The notes under the pieces: generated by a model
The model's input: the letters and a program-made list of their open reading frames with translations, nothing else
What the model was told of the DNA's origin: nothing
Databases searched by the model: none
From: Sphingomicrobium marinum
GTDB lineage: Bacteria; Pseudomonadota; Alphaproteobacteria; Sphingomonadales; Sphingomonadaceae
Length of the DNA stretch: 64,000 bases
Direction: 5' to 3'
NCBI RefSeq assembly: GCF_026157105.1
Contig: NZ_JANPVQ010000001.1
Coordinates: 675,501 to 739,500, forward strand
Shown: positions 56,168-64,000 of the stretch, piece after piece
How positions within the stretch are numbered: the first letter of the stretch is position 1
Layout: every line of letters begins with the position of its first letter
Position numbers and translations under genes: made by a program

Positions 56168-57781
56168 ATGCATAAAATGACCTTCCCCTATCTTGCCGGC
56201 GCCGCATTAGCCGCGCTCCTCCCGGCCACGACGTTCACCGTTCCTGCCGCTGCGGTCACTCAACAGCAGAGCGCGCCCGATGCGCTGAAGGAAGCGTTGC
56301 AGGTGCTGGCGTCGAATCCGCGCGATTTCGATGCGCTGCTGAAGGCGGGTCAGGCATCGGTAACGCTGGGCGATTTGCAGGCTGCGGGCGGCTTTTTCGG
56401 CCGCGCCGCCGATCTCAGGCCCGATGACCCCAGGCCGCAGGCCGGCATGGGTGCCGCGATGGCGCAGGCAGGCGAGGCCGAGCGAGCGCTGGCCTATTTT
56501 GCCGCCGCCGAGGAACGCGGTGGGACACCCACGCAATTCGGCGTTGATCGCGGGCTCGCCTACGATCTCCAGGGAAATTTGAAGGCCGCCGAGGCCGAGT
56601 ACCGCGCGAGTCTTGGGCGCGAGCGTGATGCCGATGCACGGCGTCGACTAGCGCTGAACCTGGCCATGCAGGGCGAGCGCACCGCCGCAATCGCCTTCCT
56701 GCAGCCATTGTTGAACCAGGGCGATAGCGGGGCGCAGCGGAGCCGCGCTTTCGTGCTTGCGCTCACAGGCGACCTCGACGGTGCGCGCCGTGCCATCGAC
56801 TATGCCATGCCGGGCACGGGCGACCAGATCGATCCCTTCTTGCGGATGCTCCCTTCGCTGGGCAGCGCGCAAAAGGCTGCCGCCGTGCATCTCGGTCGCT
56901 TCCCGACGAGCGCCGATCGCAGCAACGCGCCGACGCCAACGTCGCCGCCGCAGCGGACGGAGACGCGCGTTGCGGAAGCGACGCCGACCCCGCCCCCTGC
57001 ACCCCGCCGCAGTGCGCCGACGCGCGCGCCCCAGCGGACAGCCGAACGCAGCGACCCGCCGGCGCAGACGTCATCGACGCCCCCTCGCCGTGTCTTCAAG
57101 CAGGTCACGATCGAGCGGCCGACGCCGCACGGGATCGATCGGCGTTACGAATTGGTGGAAATTACCGACGCCGGGAAGCCTGAAGAGCCGGGCAATTCGC
57201 GTGATTCGCTGGCACCGCGCCCGTCGGTGAGCGAGCGCACCGCTGCCTCGCGCCAGGCCGAAGAACCCGGGTTCAGCCTACCGTCGGTTGATACGGCGCG
57301 CGAAAGCCGCGTCGACCGGGTCGACCTGCCGCCGGCTGCCGAACCCGCGCTGGAGGCCGAAGCCGGCGCCGAAGAGACGCGGCTGGCCAGCATCGACGAA
57401 ACCCTGTCGAAGCTGCCGCCGCCCGCGCCGCGACCCAAATATGAGGCGCCGCCAGCGCCCAAGCCCAAGTTCGAGACCGCGCCGCCGCAACGCGCCGCCG
57501 CGCCCGACATCGGCGTTGCGGGCACCCACTGGGTACAGCTTGCCGGTGGCCGTCAGGATGCGATGTCCTATGAATGGCGCCGTCTGCGCCGCGCCGCCAA
57601 TGGCGCGCTCGACGGGCAGAAGGGGCACGTGACGCAGGGCGTCGATTTCTTTCGCCTGCTGGTCGGCCCGTTCGACAATCGCGCACAGGCGCAGGAGATG
57701 GTCAACAAGCTGCGCGCGCAGGGCGTCGACAGCTTTACGTGGCAGCGAAACCCGGCGCGTCTGAAGATCGAAGAATTGTAA
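56168..57781 (+). CDS. TPR and SPOR domain protein (predicted periplasmic)
   Basis: A 537-residue protein with a signal peptide (about 1-28, cleaved near VPAAAV). TPR-like helices (about 33-240) are followed by a long Pro/Arg/Thr-rich disordered linker (about 255-440), and the C-terminal SPOR domain (about 455-535, with WVQLAGGRQDAMSYEW and FFRLLVGPFDNRAQAQEMV). SPOR domains bind peptidoglycan stripped of stem peptides at division sites. Placement next to ftsZ supports a division role (inference). The start is uncertain: ATG at 56168 or 56177, with no clear Shine-Dalgarno. Confidence 0.82.
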   Translation: MHKMTFPYLAGAALAALLPATTFTVPAAAVTQQQSAPDALKEALQVLASNPRDFDALLKAGQASVTLGDLQAAGGFFGRAADLRPDDPRPQAGMGAAMAQAGEAERALAYFAAAEERGGTPTQFGVDRGLAYDLQGNLKAAEAEYRASLGRERDADARRRLALNLAMQGERTAAIAFLQPLLNQGDSGAQRSRAFVLALTGDLDGARRAIDYAMPGTGDQIDPFLRMLPSLGSAQKAAAVHLGRFPTSADRSNAPTPTSPPQRTETRVAEATPTPPPAPRRSAPTRAPQRTAERSDPPAQTSSTPPRRVFKQVTIERPTPHGIDRRYELVEITDAGKPEEPGNSRDSLAPRPSVSERTAASRQAEEPGFSLPSVDTARESRVDRVDLPPAAEPALEAEAGAEETRLASIDETLSKLPPPAPRPKYEAPPAPKPKFETAPPQRAAAPDIGVAGTHWVQLAGGRQDAMSYEWRRLRRAANGALDGQKGHVTQGVDFFRLLVGPFDNRAQAQEMVNKLRAQGVDSFTWQRNPARLKIEEL

Positions 57782-57783
57782 CA

Positions 57784-58941
57784 GTGGCGCTGGGGGGGCT
57801 GGCGTCCGATCCCGCGGCATCGCGCGGGCGCCTTCATTGCGAAGACGATCGCGGGCCCCGTGGGCCGCGCGATGCATTCCAGCGCGATCGCGACCGGATC
57901 ATCCATTCGGCCAGCTTTCGCCGCTTGCGCCACAAGACGCAGGTGTTCGTTGCGCCCGACGGCGACCATTATCGTGTCCGCCTGACCCACAGCCTCGAAG
58001 TCGCGCAGATTGGCCGCGCCATGGCGCGCGCGCTGGGCCTCAACGAGGATCTGACCGAAGCGCTGTGCCTTGCCCACGATCTCGGCCATCCGCCGTTCGG
58101 ACATGCTGGCGAAGACGCGCTCGAAGAGAAGCTCGCCGCGGTCGGCGGGTTCGACCATAATGCGCATTCGATCCGGCTGCTGAGCCTGCTCGAATGCCCG
58201 TATCCCGGTTTCGATGGGCTCAACCTGTCGTGGGAGATGCTCGAGGGCCTCGCCAAGCATAACGGACCCGTCATCATCCCGCATTGGGCGCTTGCCGAAG
58301 CCGACGCGGCGTTCCCGCTCGATCTGCAGAACTGGCCCAGCCTCGAGGCGCAGGTGGCAGCGATCGCCGACGATATCGCCTACGACAATCACGACATCGA
58401 CGACGGCCTGCGTGCGGGTATCCTCGATCTTGATGCGCTGCTCGAACTGCCGCTGGCGAGGCGCCACTGGGATACACTCGAAGCGCGTCATCCGGGGCTG
58501 GACATGGATCGCAAGCGCGCCGCGCTGGTGCGGGACATGATCGGCACGATGGTCGGCGACGTGCTGGCAGAAACGCGTCGACGCGTGACGGAAGCGGGCG
58601 TGGAAACCGCCGCCGACGTGCGCGAAGCGGGCCGTCAGCTGGCCGGCTTCTCGGCAGAGATGCGCGACGAGGAGCGGGCGCTCAAGCGCCATCTTTACGC
58701 CAACCTCTACGACAGCGCACCGCTCAAGCCGGTACGCGTGGAAGCGCACCGCATCATCGCGAACCTCGCCGATCATCTCATCGCGAACCCCGCCGATCTC
58801 CCCGAAGGCTGGCAGCGCGGCGAAGGGGAGGAGGCTCGTCTTCGCGGAATCATCGACTATATAGCCGGCATGACGGACCCATTCGCCATCGCCCGCCACG
58901 AAGAATGGATCGGCAAGACCGATCTGGAGGACCGGTTCTAG
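57784..58941 (+). CDS. Deoxyguanosinetriphosphate triphosphohydrolase-like protein
   Basis: HD-domain dNTP triphosphohydrolase family, 385 residues. The metal site is visible as RLTHSLEVAQIGR, then AHDLGHPPFGH (the HD pair), with later family motifs DDIAYDNHDIDDG. The gene starts two bases after the previous stop with a GTG at 57784, so it is probably co-transcribed with the SPOR gene. Substrate choice (dGTP or other dNTPs) cannot be read from sequence. A TIP30-like reductase gene follows immediately. Confidence 0.93.
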   Translation: MALGGLASDPAASRGRLHCEDDRGPRGPRDAFQRDRDRIIHSASFRRLRHKTQVFVAPDGDHYRVRLTHSLEVAQIGRAMARALGLNEDLTEALCLAHDLGHPPFGHAGEDALEEKLAAVGGFDHNAHSIRLLSLLECPYPGFDGLNLSWEMLEGLAKHNGPVIIPHWALAEADAAFPLDLQNWPSLEAQVAAIADDIAYDNHDIDDGLRAGILDLDALLELPLARRHWDTLEARHPGLDMDRKRAALVRDMIGTMVGDVLAETRRRVTEAGVETAADVREAGRQLAGFSAEMRDEERALKRHLYANLYDSAPLKPVRVEAHRIIANLADHLIANPADLPEGWQRGEGEEARLRGIIDYIAGMTDPFAIARHEEWIGKTDLEDRF

Positions 58942-58942
58942 G

Positions 58943-59611
58943 ATGCGCATCGCGTTGATCGGTGCTTCGGGTCTGATCGGCTCGCACCTGCTTGGCCATC
59001 TTGGCAAGCATGAGGTGTTGAGCCTGTCGCGCAGTGCGGCATTGCCCGAACACGAAGGCTGGCGCGAGAAATTGGGCGAGATGGAGGAATGGCCGGCGCT
59101 ACTCGCGGGCGAGCGCGTCGATGCGGCTATTGCGACTATCGGGACGACTTGGGCCAAGACGCCCGAATGGGAGGCGTATGAGGCGATCGATCGTCACGCG
59201 GTGGTAAACTTCGCCCGCGCAGCCAAGGCAGCTGGGGCACGGCACTTGATCGTGGTGTCTTCGAGCATGGCAAATGCGGATTCCTCCAATCGCTATCTGA
59301 AGATCAAGGGACTGATGGAGGAGGATGTGAAGGCGCTCGGGTTCGAGCGGCTCGACATCGTCCGGCCCGGCCTGCTGCGCGGAGATCGCGGGTCGGAGCG
59401 GCGCTTCAAGGAGAGGTTGGGGATCATGATCTCGCCAGTGACGAACTTGTTGCTGCGCGGCCCGCTGGCGAAATTCCAGGCGATTGATGCTTCGGTCGTC
59501 GCCGAGGCGATGGCCAAGATGCTGAGCTGGAGCAAGCCGGGGACACGGGTGCACCACAACCGCGATCTTCGAGCCCGCGCTGCCAAGCCGGCGAGGGTCA
59601 ACGGGGTATGA
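58943..59611 (+). CDS. NAD(P)-binding Rossmann protein (TIP30/HTATIP2-like reductase)
   Basis: A 222-residue atypical short-chain reductase with the glycine loop IGASGLIGSHLL at 6-17 and an active-site-like SSSMANADSSNRYLKIKGLMEE (Tyr-x3-Lys present as YLKIK). C-terminal segment with RPGLLRGDRG, as in TIP30/YbjT-type proteins. Substrate unknown. Start ATG is one base after the dGTPase stop, with GGAGG upstream; it overlaps the following membrane protein gene in an ATGA junction. Confidence 0.85.
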   Translation: MRIALIGASGLIGSHLLGHLGKHEVLSLSRSAALPEHEGWREKLGEMEEWPALLAGERVDAAIATIGTTWAKTPEWEAYEAIDRHAVVNFARAAKAAGARHLIVVSSSMANADSSNRYLKIKGLMEEDVKALGFERLDIVRPGLLRGDRGSERRFKERLGIMISPVTNLLLRGPLAKFQAIDASVVAEAMAKMLSWSKPGTRVHHNRDLRARAAKPARVNGV

Positions 59612-60105
59612 CCCGGCCCTTTTCCGCCAAGCGTCCAATCATCATGGCCGCGATGGCCGGCAGCTTCCTTGGATCGGCGATCTGGCTTGGCACCGCCATG
59701 CTGAGCGGCACGTTTTTCTTTGGCGGCCCGGCGGGGATCGCGCTCGGTTATCTGGTGGCCGCTGCCTTCCTTACGCCCATCGCGGCGCTGGGGATCGTCC
59801 TGTTCGGCCTGCCCGCAGCCGAAGCGGTAGGCGACAGCTGGCGCGCCTGGTGGGTGCCCATTGCCGCCATCATCATGGGCGCGATTGCCGGTCGCATTCT
59901 CTATTCGATGTTACTCTTCCTGTTGTGGCAGCGGTTGATGCCGCCGGGCGGTTTCGTGTGGGCCGATCCCGGGGTGATCATCGGCGCCTCGGTCGGCCTC
60001 GCCTTCTGGTGGTTCGAGCGGCAGTGGCGCATCGTCGATGGTGCGCGGCGCGCCGCCGAGGGCGAGTGGGACGAGCGCACCGGCCCTGATGGCGACATTT
60101 TGTGA
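59608..60105 (+). CDS. Hypothetical inner-membrane protein
   Basis: A 165-residue protein with four hydrophobic segments (about 10-30, 37-63, 74-105, 118-135) and a polar C-terminal tail. No family recognised. The ATG overlaps the stop of the Rossmann-protein gene, so it belongs to the run that begins after ftsZ. The next gene starts 62 bases later. Confidence 0.7.
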   Translation: MTRPFSAKRPIIMAAMAGSFLGSAIWLGTAMLSGTFFFGGPAGIALGYLVAAAFLTPIAALGIVLFGLPAAEAVGDSWRAWWVPIAAIIMGAIAGRILYSMLLFLLWQRLMPPGGFVWADPGVIIGASVGLAFWWFERQWRIVDGARRAAEGEWDERTGPDGDIL

Positions 60106-60167
60106 CAGGTTGAAACTGGCGGTAAACAGCCATTTCCAATCATAGTCGCGGCAACGAGGAGACGACA

Positions 60168-61568
60168 ATGTCCGAGTTGCACCATGCGATGGCCCGTTTC
60201 GGGCTCGGCGCCCGCGGCGATGAAGAGGCCAGCGGCGATGCCCGTGAATGGCTCGCCGCGCAGCTCGACTGGTTCGACCCCGCCGTTCCGGCCAATCCGC
60301 CAAACCGGCGACAGGTCGCGGACAAGATTTCGAGCTTCTACGCGACGCTGCAACGCCTCCGCCAAGACCGTGAAAGCGGAATGGCGATGGAAGACCCCGA
60401 GCAGGTCGTGCGCCGACAAGCGCGGCAGACCATGTTGACCGATGGCATGGCGCTCATCGCAAGTCGCACCGGTTCGGCGCTGACCACGCAGACGCCGTTC
60501 GTCGAACGGCTGGTGCACTTCTGGTCGAACCATTTCGCGACCTCGGCGCGCAAAGTCGGCGTTTTCGGCATGGCAGGGGTGATGGAGTTCGAAGCCATCC
60601 GCCCCAATGTCCTGGGGCGCTTCGAGGATCTGCTGCTGGCGGCGCAGCAACATCCGGCGATGTTGATTTACCTCGACCAGTCATTTTCGCTCGGTCCCAA
60701 CAGCCGGTTCGCACGCTTTGCGCGCCGACGCGGGCAAGAACGTGGGCTCAACGAAAATCTGGCGCGCGAAATCCTCGAACTGCATACGCTGGGCGTCCGG
60801 TCGGGGTACAGCCAGGAAGACGTGACCGAGCTCGCGCGAGCGCTGACCGGGTGGACGGTGGCAGGGCTGCTGCGCGGTCCGCTGCAACGCTTCGCCAAGG
60901 GTGAGCCCGGCGATTTCGCCTTCATTTCCGGCATGCACGAACCCGGCGCGCGCACCCTGCTTGGGAAACGCTACGCGAGTGGCGGGCGCGAACAGGGTGA
61001 GGCGATGCTCAAGATGCTGGCGCGTCACCCCGCGACGGCGAGGCATATCGCGACCAAGCTGGCGCGGCACTTCGCTGCCGATGATCCGCCGCCCGCCATG
61101 GTGGCACGATTGGAGCGCGCCTTCCTCGAAAGCGACGGGGATCTGCCAACCGTCTACCGGGCAATCATCGATAGTCCCGAAGCCTGGGATGCCGAACAAT
61201 CCAAGTTCCGCGATCCGTGGGACTGGACGATCGCATCGCTGCGCGCGGTGGGCGCGCGCGACATCGAAGGACAGGTGATGTTCGGGGCGTTGAACGAACT
61301 CGCCCAACCCGTCTGGCAGCCACCCAGCCCGGCCGGCTGGGACGACAAGGCTGCAGCATGGGCAGCGCCCGATGCACTCGTGCGGCGCGTCGAAGTCGCA
61401 CAGCGAGTGGCCGATCGCGCCGCCAGAGGGGTCGATGCACGCCAGCTCGCGCCTGCCATTTTGGGCGATAGGCTGAGCGAGAAGAGCGCCCAAGCCATTC
61501 GCCGCGCCGAGAGCCCCGCCACCGGCCTCGCCCTATTTCTTGCAAGCCCAGAAATGTTGCGGAGATGA
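60168..61568 (+). CDS. DUF1800 family protein
   Basis: A 466-residue protein of the DUF1800 family: N-terminal MARFGLGARGDE, a central HFWSNHFATSARK motif, then ARELLELHTLGVRSGYSQEDVTELARALTGWTV-like sequence (here NLAREILELHTLGV and so on), and GKRY near the middle. The function is unknown; members are nearly always beside a DUF1501 gene, as here, two bases downstream. No signal peptide is obvious. GAGGAGA Shine-Dalgarno before the ATG. Confidence 0.92.
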   Translation: MSELHHAMARFGLGARGDEEASGDAREWLAAQLDWFDPAVPANPPNRRQVADKISSFYATLQRLRQDRESGMAMEDPEQVVRRQARQTMLTDGMALIASRTGSALTTQTPFVERLVHFWSNHFATSARKVGVFGMAGVMEFEAIRPNVLGRFEDLLLAAQQHPAMLIYLDQSFSLGPNSRFARFARRRGQERGLNENLAREILELHTLGVRSGYSQEDVTELARALTGWTVAGLLRGPLQRFAKGEPGDFAFISGMHEPGARTLLGKRYASGGREQGEAMLKMLARHPATARHIATKLARHFAADDPPPAMVARLERAFLESDGDLPTVYRAIIDSPEAWDAEQSKFRDPWDWTIASLRAVGARDIEGQVMFGALNELAQPVWQPPSPAGWDDKAAAWAAPDALVRRVEVAQRVADRAARGVDARQLAPAILGDRLSEKSAQAIRRAESPATGLALFLASPEMLRR

Positions 61569-61569
61569 A

Positions 61570-62706
61570 ATGTTGAACCGTAGAACGATACTCAAGAGCG
61601 GAGCGGTCGGGCTCGGTGCATTTGCTTTGCCAGGCCTTGCTCTTGCCGGCAGTGCCAACGCCGATGCCAACAAGCGGTTCGTGTTTATCCTGCAGCGCGG
61701 CGCCGCCGATGGCCTGGCTACGCTGGCACCGGTCACCGACCCGCGCTGGACGACCTTGCGACGCGACCAGGGCGAAGCGGCGATGGGTGGTCACAAGGTC
61801 GATGCCAATTTCCGCCTCCATACGGCGATGACCAATGTCGCCGCGCTCAGCGATGTCGGTCAGGCGCTGTTCGTGCCGGCAGTGGCGACGCCTTACCGTG
61901 ACCGATCGCACTTCGATGCGCAGAATGTCATCGAAACGGGCGGTGCCAAGGCGTACCAGTTGAAGGATGGCTGGTTGAACCGGCTGGTAGGCCTGCTGGG
62001 CGGGCGCGGGCTTGCCTTGGCGCCCACGGTGCCGCTGGCGCTGCGCGGCGATGTGCCGGTAGCAAGCTTCGCGCCCTCAAATTTGCCCGATGCCAGTTAC
62101 GATCTCATGAGCCGGATCGGCGATCTTTACGCCGAAGACGCGCAATTGGGACCGCTGTGGGCCGAAGCGAAGATGGCGCGCGAGATGGCAGGAGACGCGT
62201 CTGCGGCGCGCAATGGCGCTGCGCTGGGCGACCTCGCGGCGCGGATGCTCGCGGGCCCGGATGGCGCGAAGGTCTTGATGATCGAAAGCGATGGCTGGGA
62301 CACGCATTTCGCGCAGCCCGGTCGCCTCAACGGCCAACTTGGACAAATCGATGCGCTTATCGGCGCGCTGCAGGCAGGGCTTGGCCAGGAGTGGTCAAAC
62401 ACGCTCGTGATGATCGCGACCGAATTCGGGCGGACAGCGGCGCTGAACGGCACCAATGGCACCGATCATGGCACCGGCGCGCTGGCGATGCTGCTGGGCG
62501 GCGGCGTGAAGGGTGGCCGCGTGGGCGGCGACTGGCCCGGCCTGTCGCGGCTCTACCAGGATCGCGACGTCTTGCCGACGACCGGGCTCGACGCGTTGGC
62601 GTCGACCGCAATCGGCCAGCATTTCGATCTCGATCCGGTGCGTGCGGGCGCGATTCTCTTCCCTGAAACGGCTCCCCTGGCTCTTAACGGGACACTGGTT
62701 GGCTGA
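61570..62706 (+). CDS. DUF1501 family protein, Tat-type signal
   Basis: A 378-residue protein with an N-terminal twin-arginine signal (NRRTILKSGAVGLGAFALPGL), so probably exported folded to the periplasm. The body resembles the sulfatase/alkaline-phosphatase-like fold of DUF1501: FVFILQRGAADGL near the start, DRSHFDAQNVIETG, and late ATEFGRTAALNGTNGTDHG with the metal-like Asp-His. It starts one base after the DUF1800 stop and is surely co-transcribed. Reaction unknown. Confidence 0.92.
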   Translation: MLNRRTILKSGAVGLGAFALPGLALAGSANADANKRFVFILQRGAADGLATLAPVTDPRWTTLRRDQGEAAMGGHKVDANFRLHTAMTNVAALSDVGQALFVPAVATPYRDRSHFDAQNVIETGGAKAYQLKDGWLNRLVGLLGGRGLALAPTVPLALRGDVPVASFAPSNLPDASYDLMSRIGDLYAEDAQLGPLWAEAKMAREMAGDASAARNGAALGDLAARMLAGPDGAKVLMIESDGWDTHFAQPGRLNGQLGQIDALIGALQAGLGQEWSNTLVMIATEFGRTAALNGTNGTDHGTGALAMLLGGGVKGGRVGGDWPGLSRLYQDRDVLPTTGLDALASTAIGQHFDLDPVRAGAILFPETAPLALNGTLVG

Positions 62707-62732
62707 GAGGGTTTCCCGAATCGGTTAACTTA

Positions 62733-62757
62733 TATTATACAGGTACCGCTAAAGCGG
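62733..62757 (+). promoter_or_regulatory. -10 element and Shine-Dalgarno-sequestering hairpin before the M15 peptidase gene
   Basis: TATTAT (62733-62738) in an AT-rich stretch is a good -10, with a poor -35 (GGTTTC). A perfect hairpin CCGCT-AA-AGCGG (62746-62757) follows, and its right arm overlaps the start of the Shine-Dalgarno AGCGGAGG. Folding could reduce translation of the peptidase gene. Confidence 0.4.
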
Positions 62758-62765
62758 AGGGGCAT

Positions 62766-63290
62766 ATGCGCGCGATTCTCGCGATTATGGCGACGATTGG
62801 AATGGCCGGATCGGCAGCGGCGCAGGAAGCGCCAGCACAGCGGTCGACCGATTTCGGGATACGTACCGTCGATGGCGGCCGCATGACCGACAGCAATCTC
62901 AAGATCGTGACGCCGATGCGCGATGCCGCCTTCGAGATCGACGGCGCCGTTTCGATCGCGCGCCAATATGGACTCGTGACGTCGACCTTCCGCAGCCCCG
63001 CGCATAACCGCCGCGTTGGCGGGGCACGCAACAGTTACCACCTTCGCAACCGCGCCATAGATGTGGTGCTGCGCCCCGGCGTGTCACACCGCCAGGTAGA
63101 TCGCGCCTTCCGTGCCGCCGGCTACCGGCTGGTCGAAAGCCTTAACGAAGGCGATCACAGCCACTTCGCCTTTGGTAGCGGCCTTGCCGTCGATCCCAAT
63201 CCGACCGAGACGCGGCCCGCCATCCAGATGGTGACGACGGGCCCGCGCCCGACCGATTTCCGCATCGTGACGGTCGGCGCCTCGAATTAG
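62766..63290 (+). CDS. Peptidase M15-like (D-Ala-D-Ala carboxypeptidase type) exported protein
   Basis: A 174-residue protein with a signal peptide (about 1-19, ending GSAAAQ). The M15_3 zinc-peptidase core is at about 60-140: STFRSPAHNRRVGGARNSYHLRNRAIDV, with the first His and Asp of the zinc site, and DHSHFAFG with the last His. Expected to trim peptidoglycan stem peptides. It is the gene after the DUF1501 protein, with its own promoter elements, and convergent with the DUF6768-like gene (four-base overlap). Confidence 0.85.
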   Translation: MRAILAIMATIGMAGSAAAQEAPAQRSTDFGIRTVDGGRMTDSNLKIVTPMRDAAFEIDGAVSIARQYGLVTSTFRSPAHNRRVGGARNSYHLRNRAIDVVLRPGVSHRQVDRAFRAAGYRLVESLNEGDHSHFAFGSGLAVDPNPTETRPAIQMVTTGPRPTDFRIVTVGASN

Positions 63291-63655
63291 TTCTTGCGCA
63301 AGCGAACGACCTGAAGTTCGATCCGTTTGAGCTCCTGCGACAGGCGCTGGATGTGGATTTGCGGCCAGAAGGCCATCTTCACGATCAATGCCATCAGGAT
63401 GAGCGTTGCGGCGGGTAGCCCCCACCGCAATGCTTCGAGCGGGCTCGCGGCATCGAAGAATCGCAGCGCCATCCACACCCCGGCGATGAACATCAGCAGT
63501 TGCACCACGACCAGCACGGCCGAGGCCCATCCCGTCTTGCCGCGAAAAATGCCGAAAACCTGTGTGAAATAGTCGGGTTCATCGCCGATTCGGTGCATCA
63601 GGTCGCGCTCTTCGGCATCGAGCGCGTCATCGATCAGCTTGTCGATATCGCTCAT
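63287..63655 (-). CDS. DUF6768-like membrane protein paired with an ECF sigma factor
   Basis: A 122-residue protein: soluble acidic N-terminus (about 1-42, DEPDYFTQVFGIFRGKTGW), two transmembrane helices (about 43-66 and 76-98), and a C-terminal amphipathic coil (about 100-122). It matches what I know as the DUF6768 family, often found beside sigma factors. The start overlaps the stop of the sigma-factor gene (ATGA), a typical sigma/anti-sigma arrangement, but no zinc-binding anti-sigma motif is visible. Role as an anti-sigma or regulator is inferred. Confidence 0.7.
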   Translation of the reverse strand: MSDIDKLIDDALDAEERDLMHRIGDEPDYFTQVFGIFRGKTGWASAVLVVVQLLMFIAGVWMALRFFDAASPLEALRWGLPAATLILMALIVKMAFWPQIHIQRLSQELKRIELQVVRLRKN

Positions 63656-64000
63656 TCTTCGTCTCCTTCGTAAAAAGCGCGCAACTTGGCGCGCGCATGC
63701 ATGAGTCGGGTCTTCGCCGTCCCGGCAGGAATGGAGAGGGCGACGGCGGTTTCGGCCACGGTCAGGCCCTCGAAATAATGTAGCGCGATGGCGGCGCGCT
63801 GGCCGGCGGGAAGCGCGCGAATGGCGCGGCGCAGTTCGGCATGCTGGCTGGCCTCCTCGGGGCCGTCACCTTCATCCTCTACCTCGACGTCGAGCGCGGC
63901 CACCGGCATTTGGCGTCCGGCCTGCCGACCGGCGGCGCGCGTCACGATGCGGTACGCCCAGGGCGCGAACGCGTTCTCATCGCGCAAATTCGCGATGCCC
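63652..64000 (-). CDS. ECF RNA polymerase sigma factor, cut by the window edge
   Basis: Partial; the start lies beyond position 64000. The visible 115 residues contain the end of region 2 (DENAFAPWAYRIVTR), an acidic linker (about EVEDEGDGPEE) and a complete region 4 (LPAGQRAAIALHYFEGLTVAETAVALSIPAGTAKTRLMHARAKLR), which recognises the -35 element. Overlaps the DUF6768-like gene by four bases. The promoter it recognises and its signal are unknown. Confidence 0.88.
   Translation of the reverse strand, partial: GIANLRDENAFAPWAYRIVTRAAGRQAGRQMPVAALDVEVEDEGDGPEEASQHAELRRAIRALPAGQRAAIALHYFEGLTVAETAVALSIPAGTAKTRLMHARAKLRAFYEGDEE

Overview
The window looks like chromosomal DNA of an alphaproteobacterium, most probably a member of the Sphingomonadales. 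GC is about 65 percent. A BamF-type (DUF3035) lipoprotein sits behind ileS-lspA. A complete dcw cluster encodes meso-diaminopimelate peptidoglycan synthesis. There are signs of alphaproteobacterial cell-cycle control: a dense cluster of GANTC sites and a CtrA-like site before ftsZ, and a CtrA-type DNA-binding protein. No phage, insertion sequence, CRISPR array, rRNA or tRNA was found. This is mostly core genome with a few accessory genes.

Layout. 1-2.7 kb: queF, a DUF2945 protein, a mercaptopyruvate-type sulfurtransferase, a small hypothetical gene and an orphan CtrA-like winged-helix protein. 2.7-8.6 kb (minus): ribF, ileS, lspA and bamF, with a separate AstE-type metallohydrolase. 8.6-11.3 kb: rpsM-rpsK-rpoA-rplQ, with its own sigma-70 promoter, a terminator-like leader hairpin and a strong terminator. 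11.3-14.8 kb (minus): a YadA-type trimeric adhesin. 15-25.6 kb: an S9 peptidase lipoprotein, a Tyr/Arg/Asp-rich secreted protein, a single-domain receiver, guaA, a CHRD lipoprotein, an AI-2E family permease, purT, a MATE exporter, an ArsC/Spx-like protein and DUF427. 25.6-31.2 kb: an isoprenylcysteine methyltransferase-like protein, panB, a YfgM-like TPR protein, bamB, der and an Hpt protein. 31.2-36.7 kb (minus): DUF418, an iodotyrosine-deiodinase-like flavoprotein, bfr and bfd with Fur-like boxes, purL and a lipoprotein.

38.1-56.1 kb holds the dcw cluster in canonical order: mraZ rsmH ftsL ftsI murE murF mraY murD ftsW murG murC murB ddl ftsQ ftsA, then ftsZ. From mraZ to ftsA nearly every stop codon overlaps the next start, so the block is probably one translationally coupled transcript. 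ftsZ has its own 198-bp AT-richer control region with five GANTC sites within 107 bp. Beyond ftsZ lie a TPR/SPOR protein, a dGTPase-like protein, a TIP30-like reductase, a DUF1800-DUF1501 pair, an M15 peptidase and, at the right edge, a truncated ECF sigma factor overlapping a DUF6768-like membrane protein.

The most noteworthy items are the ftsZ control region, the receiver-less CtrA-like protein, the deiodinase homologue that keeps the human lid residues at identical spacing, the sigma/DUF6768 pair, the rpsM leader and the structured region before mraZ.
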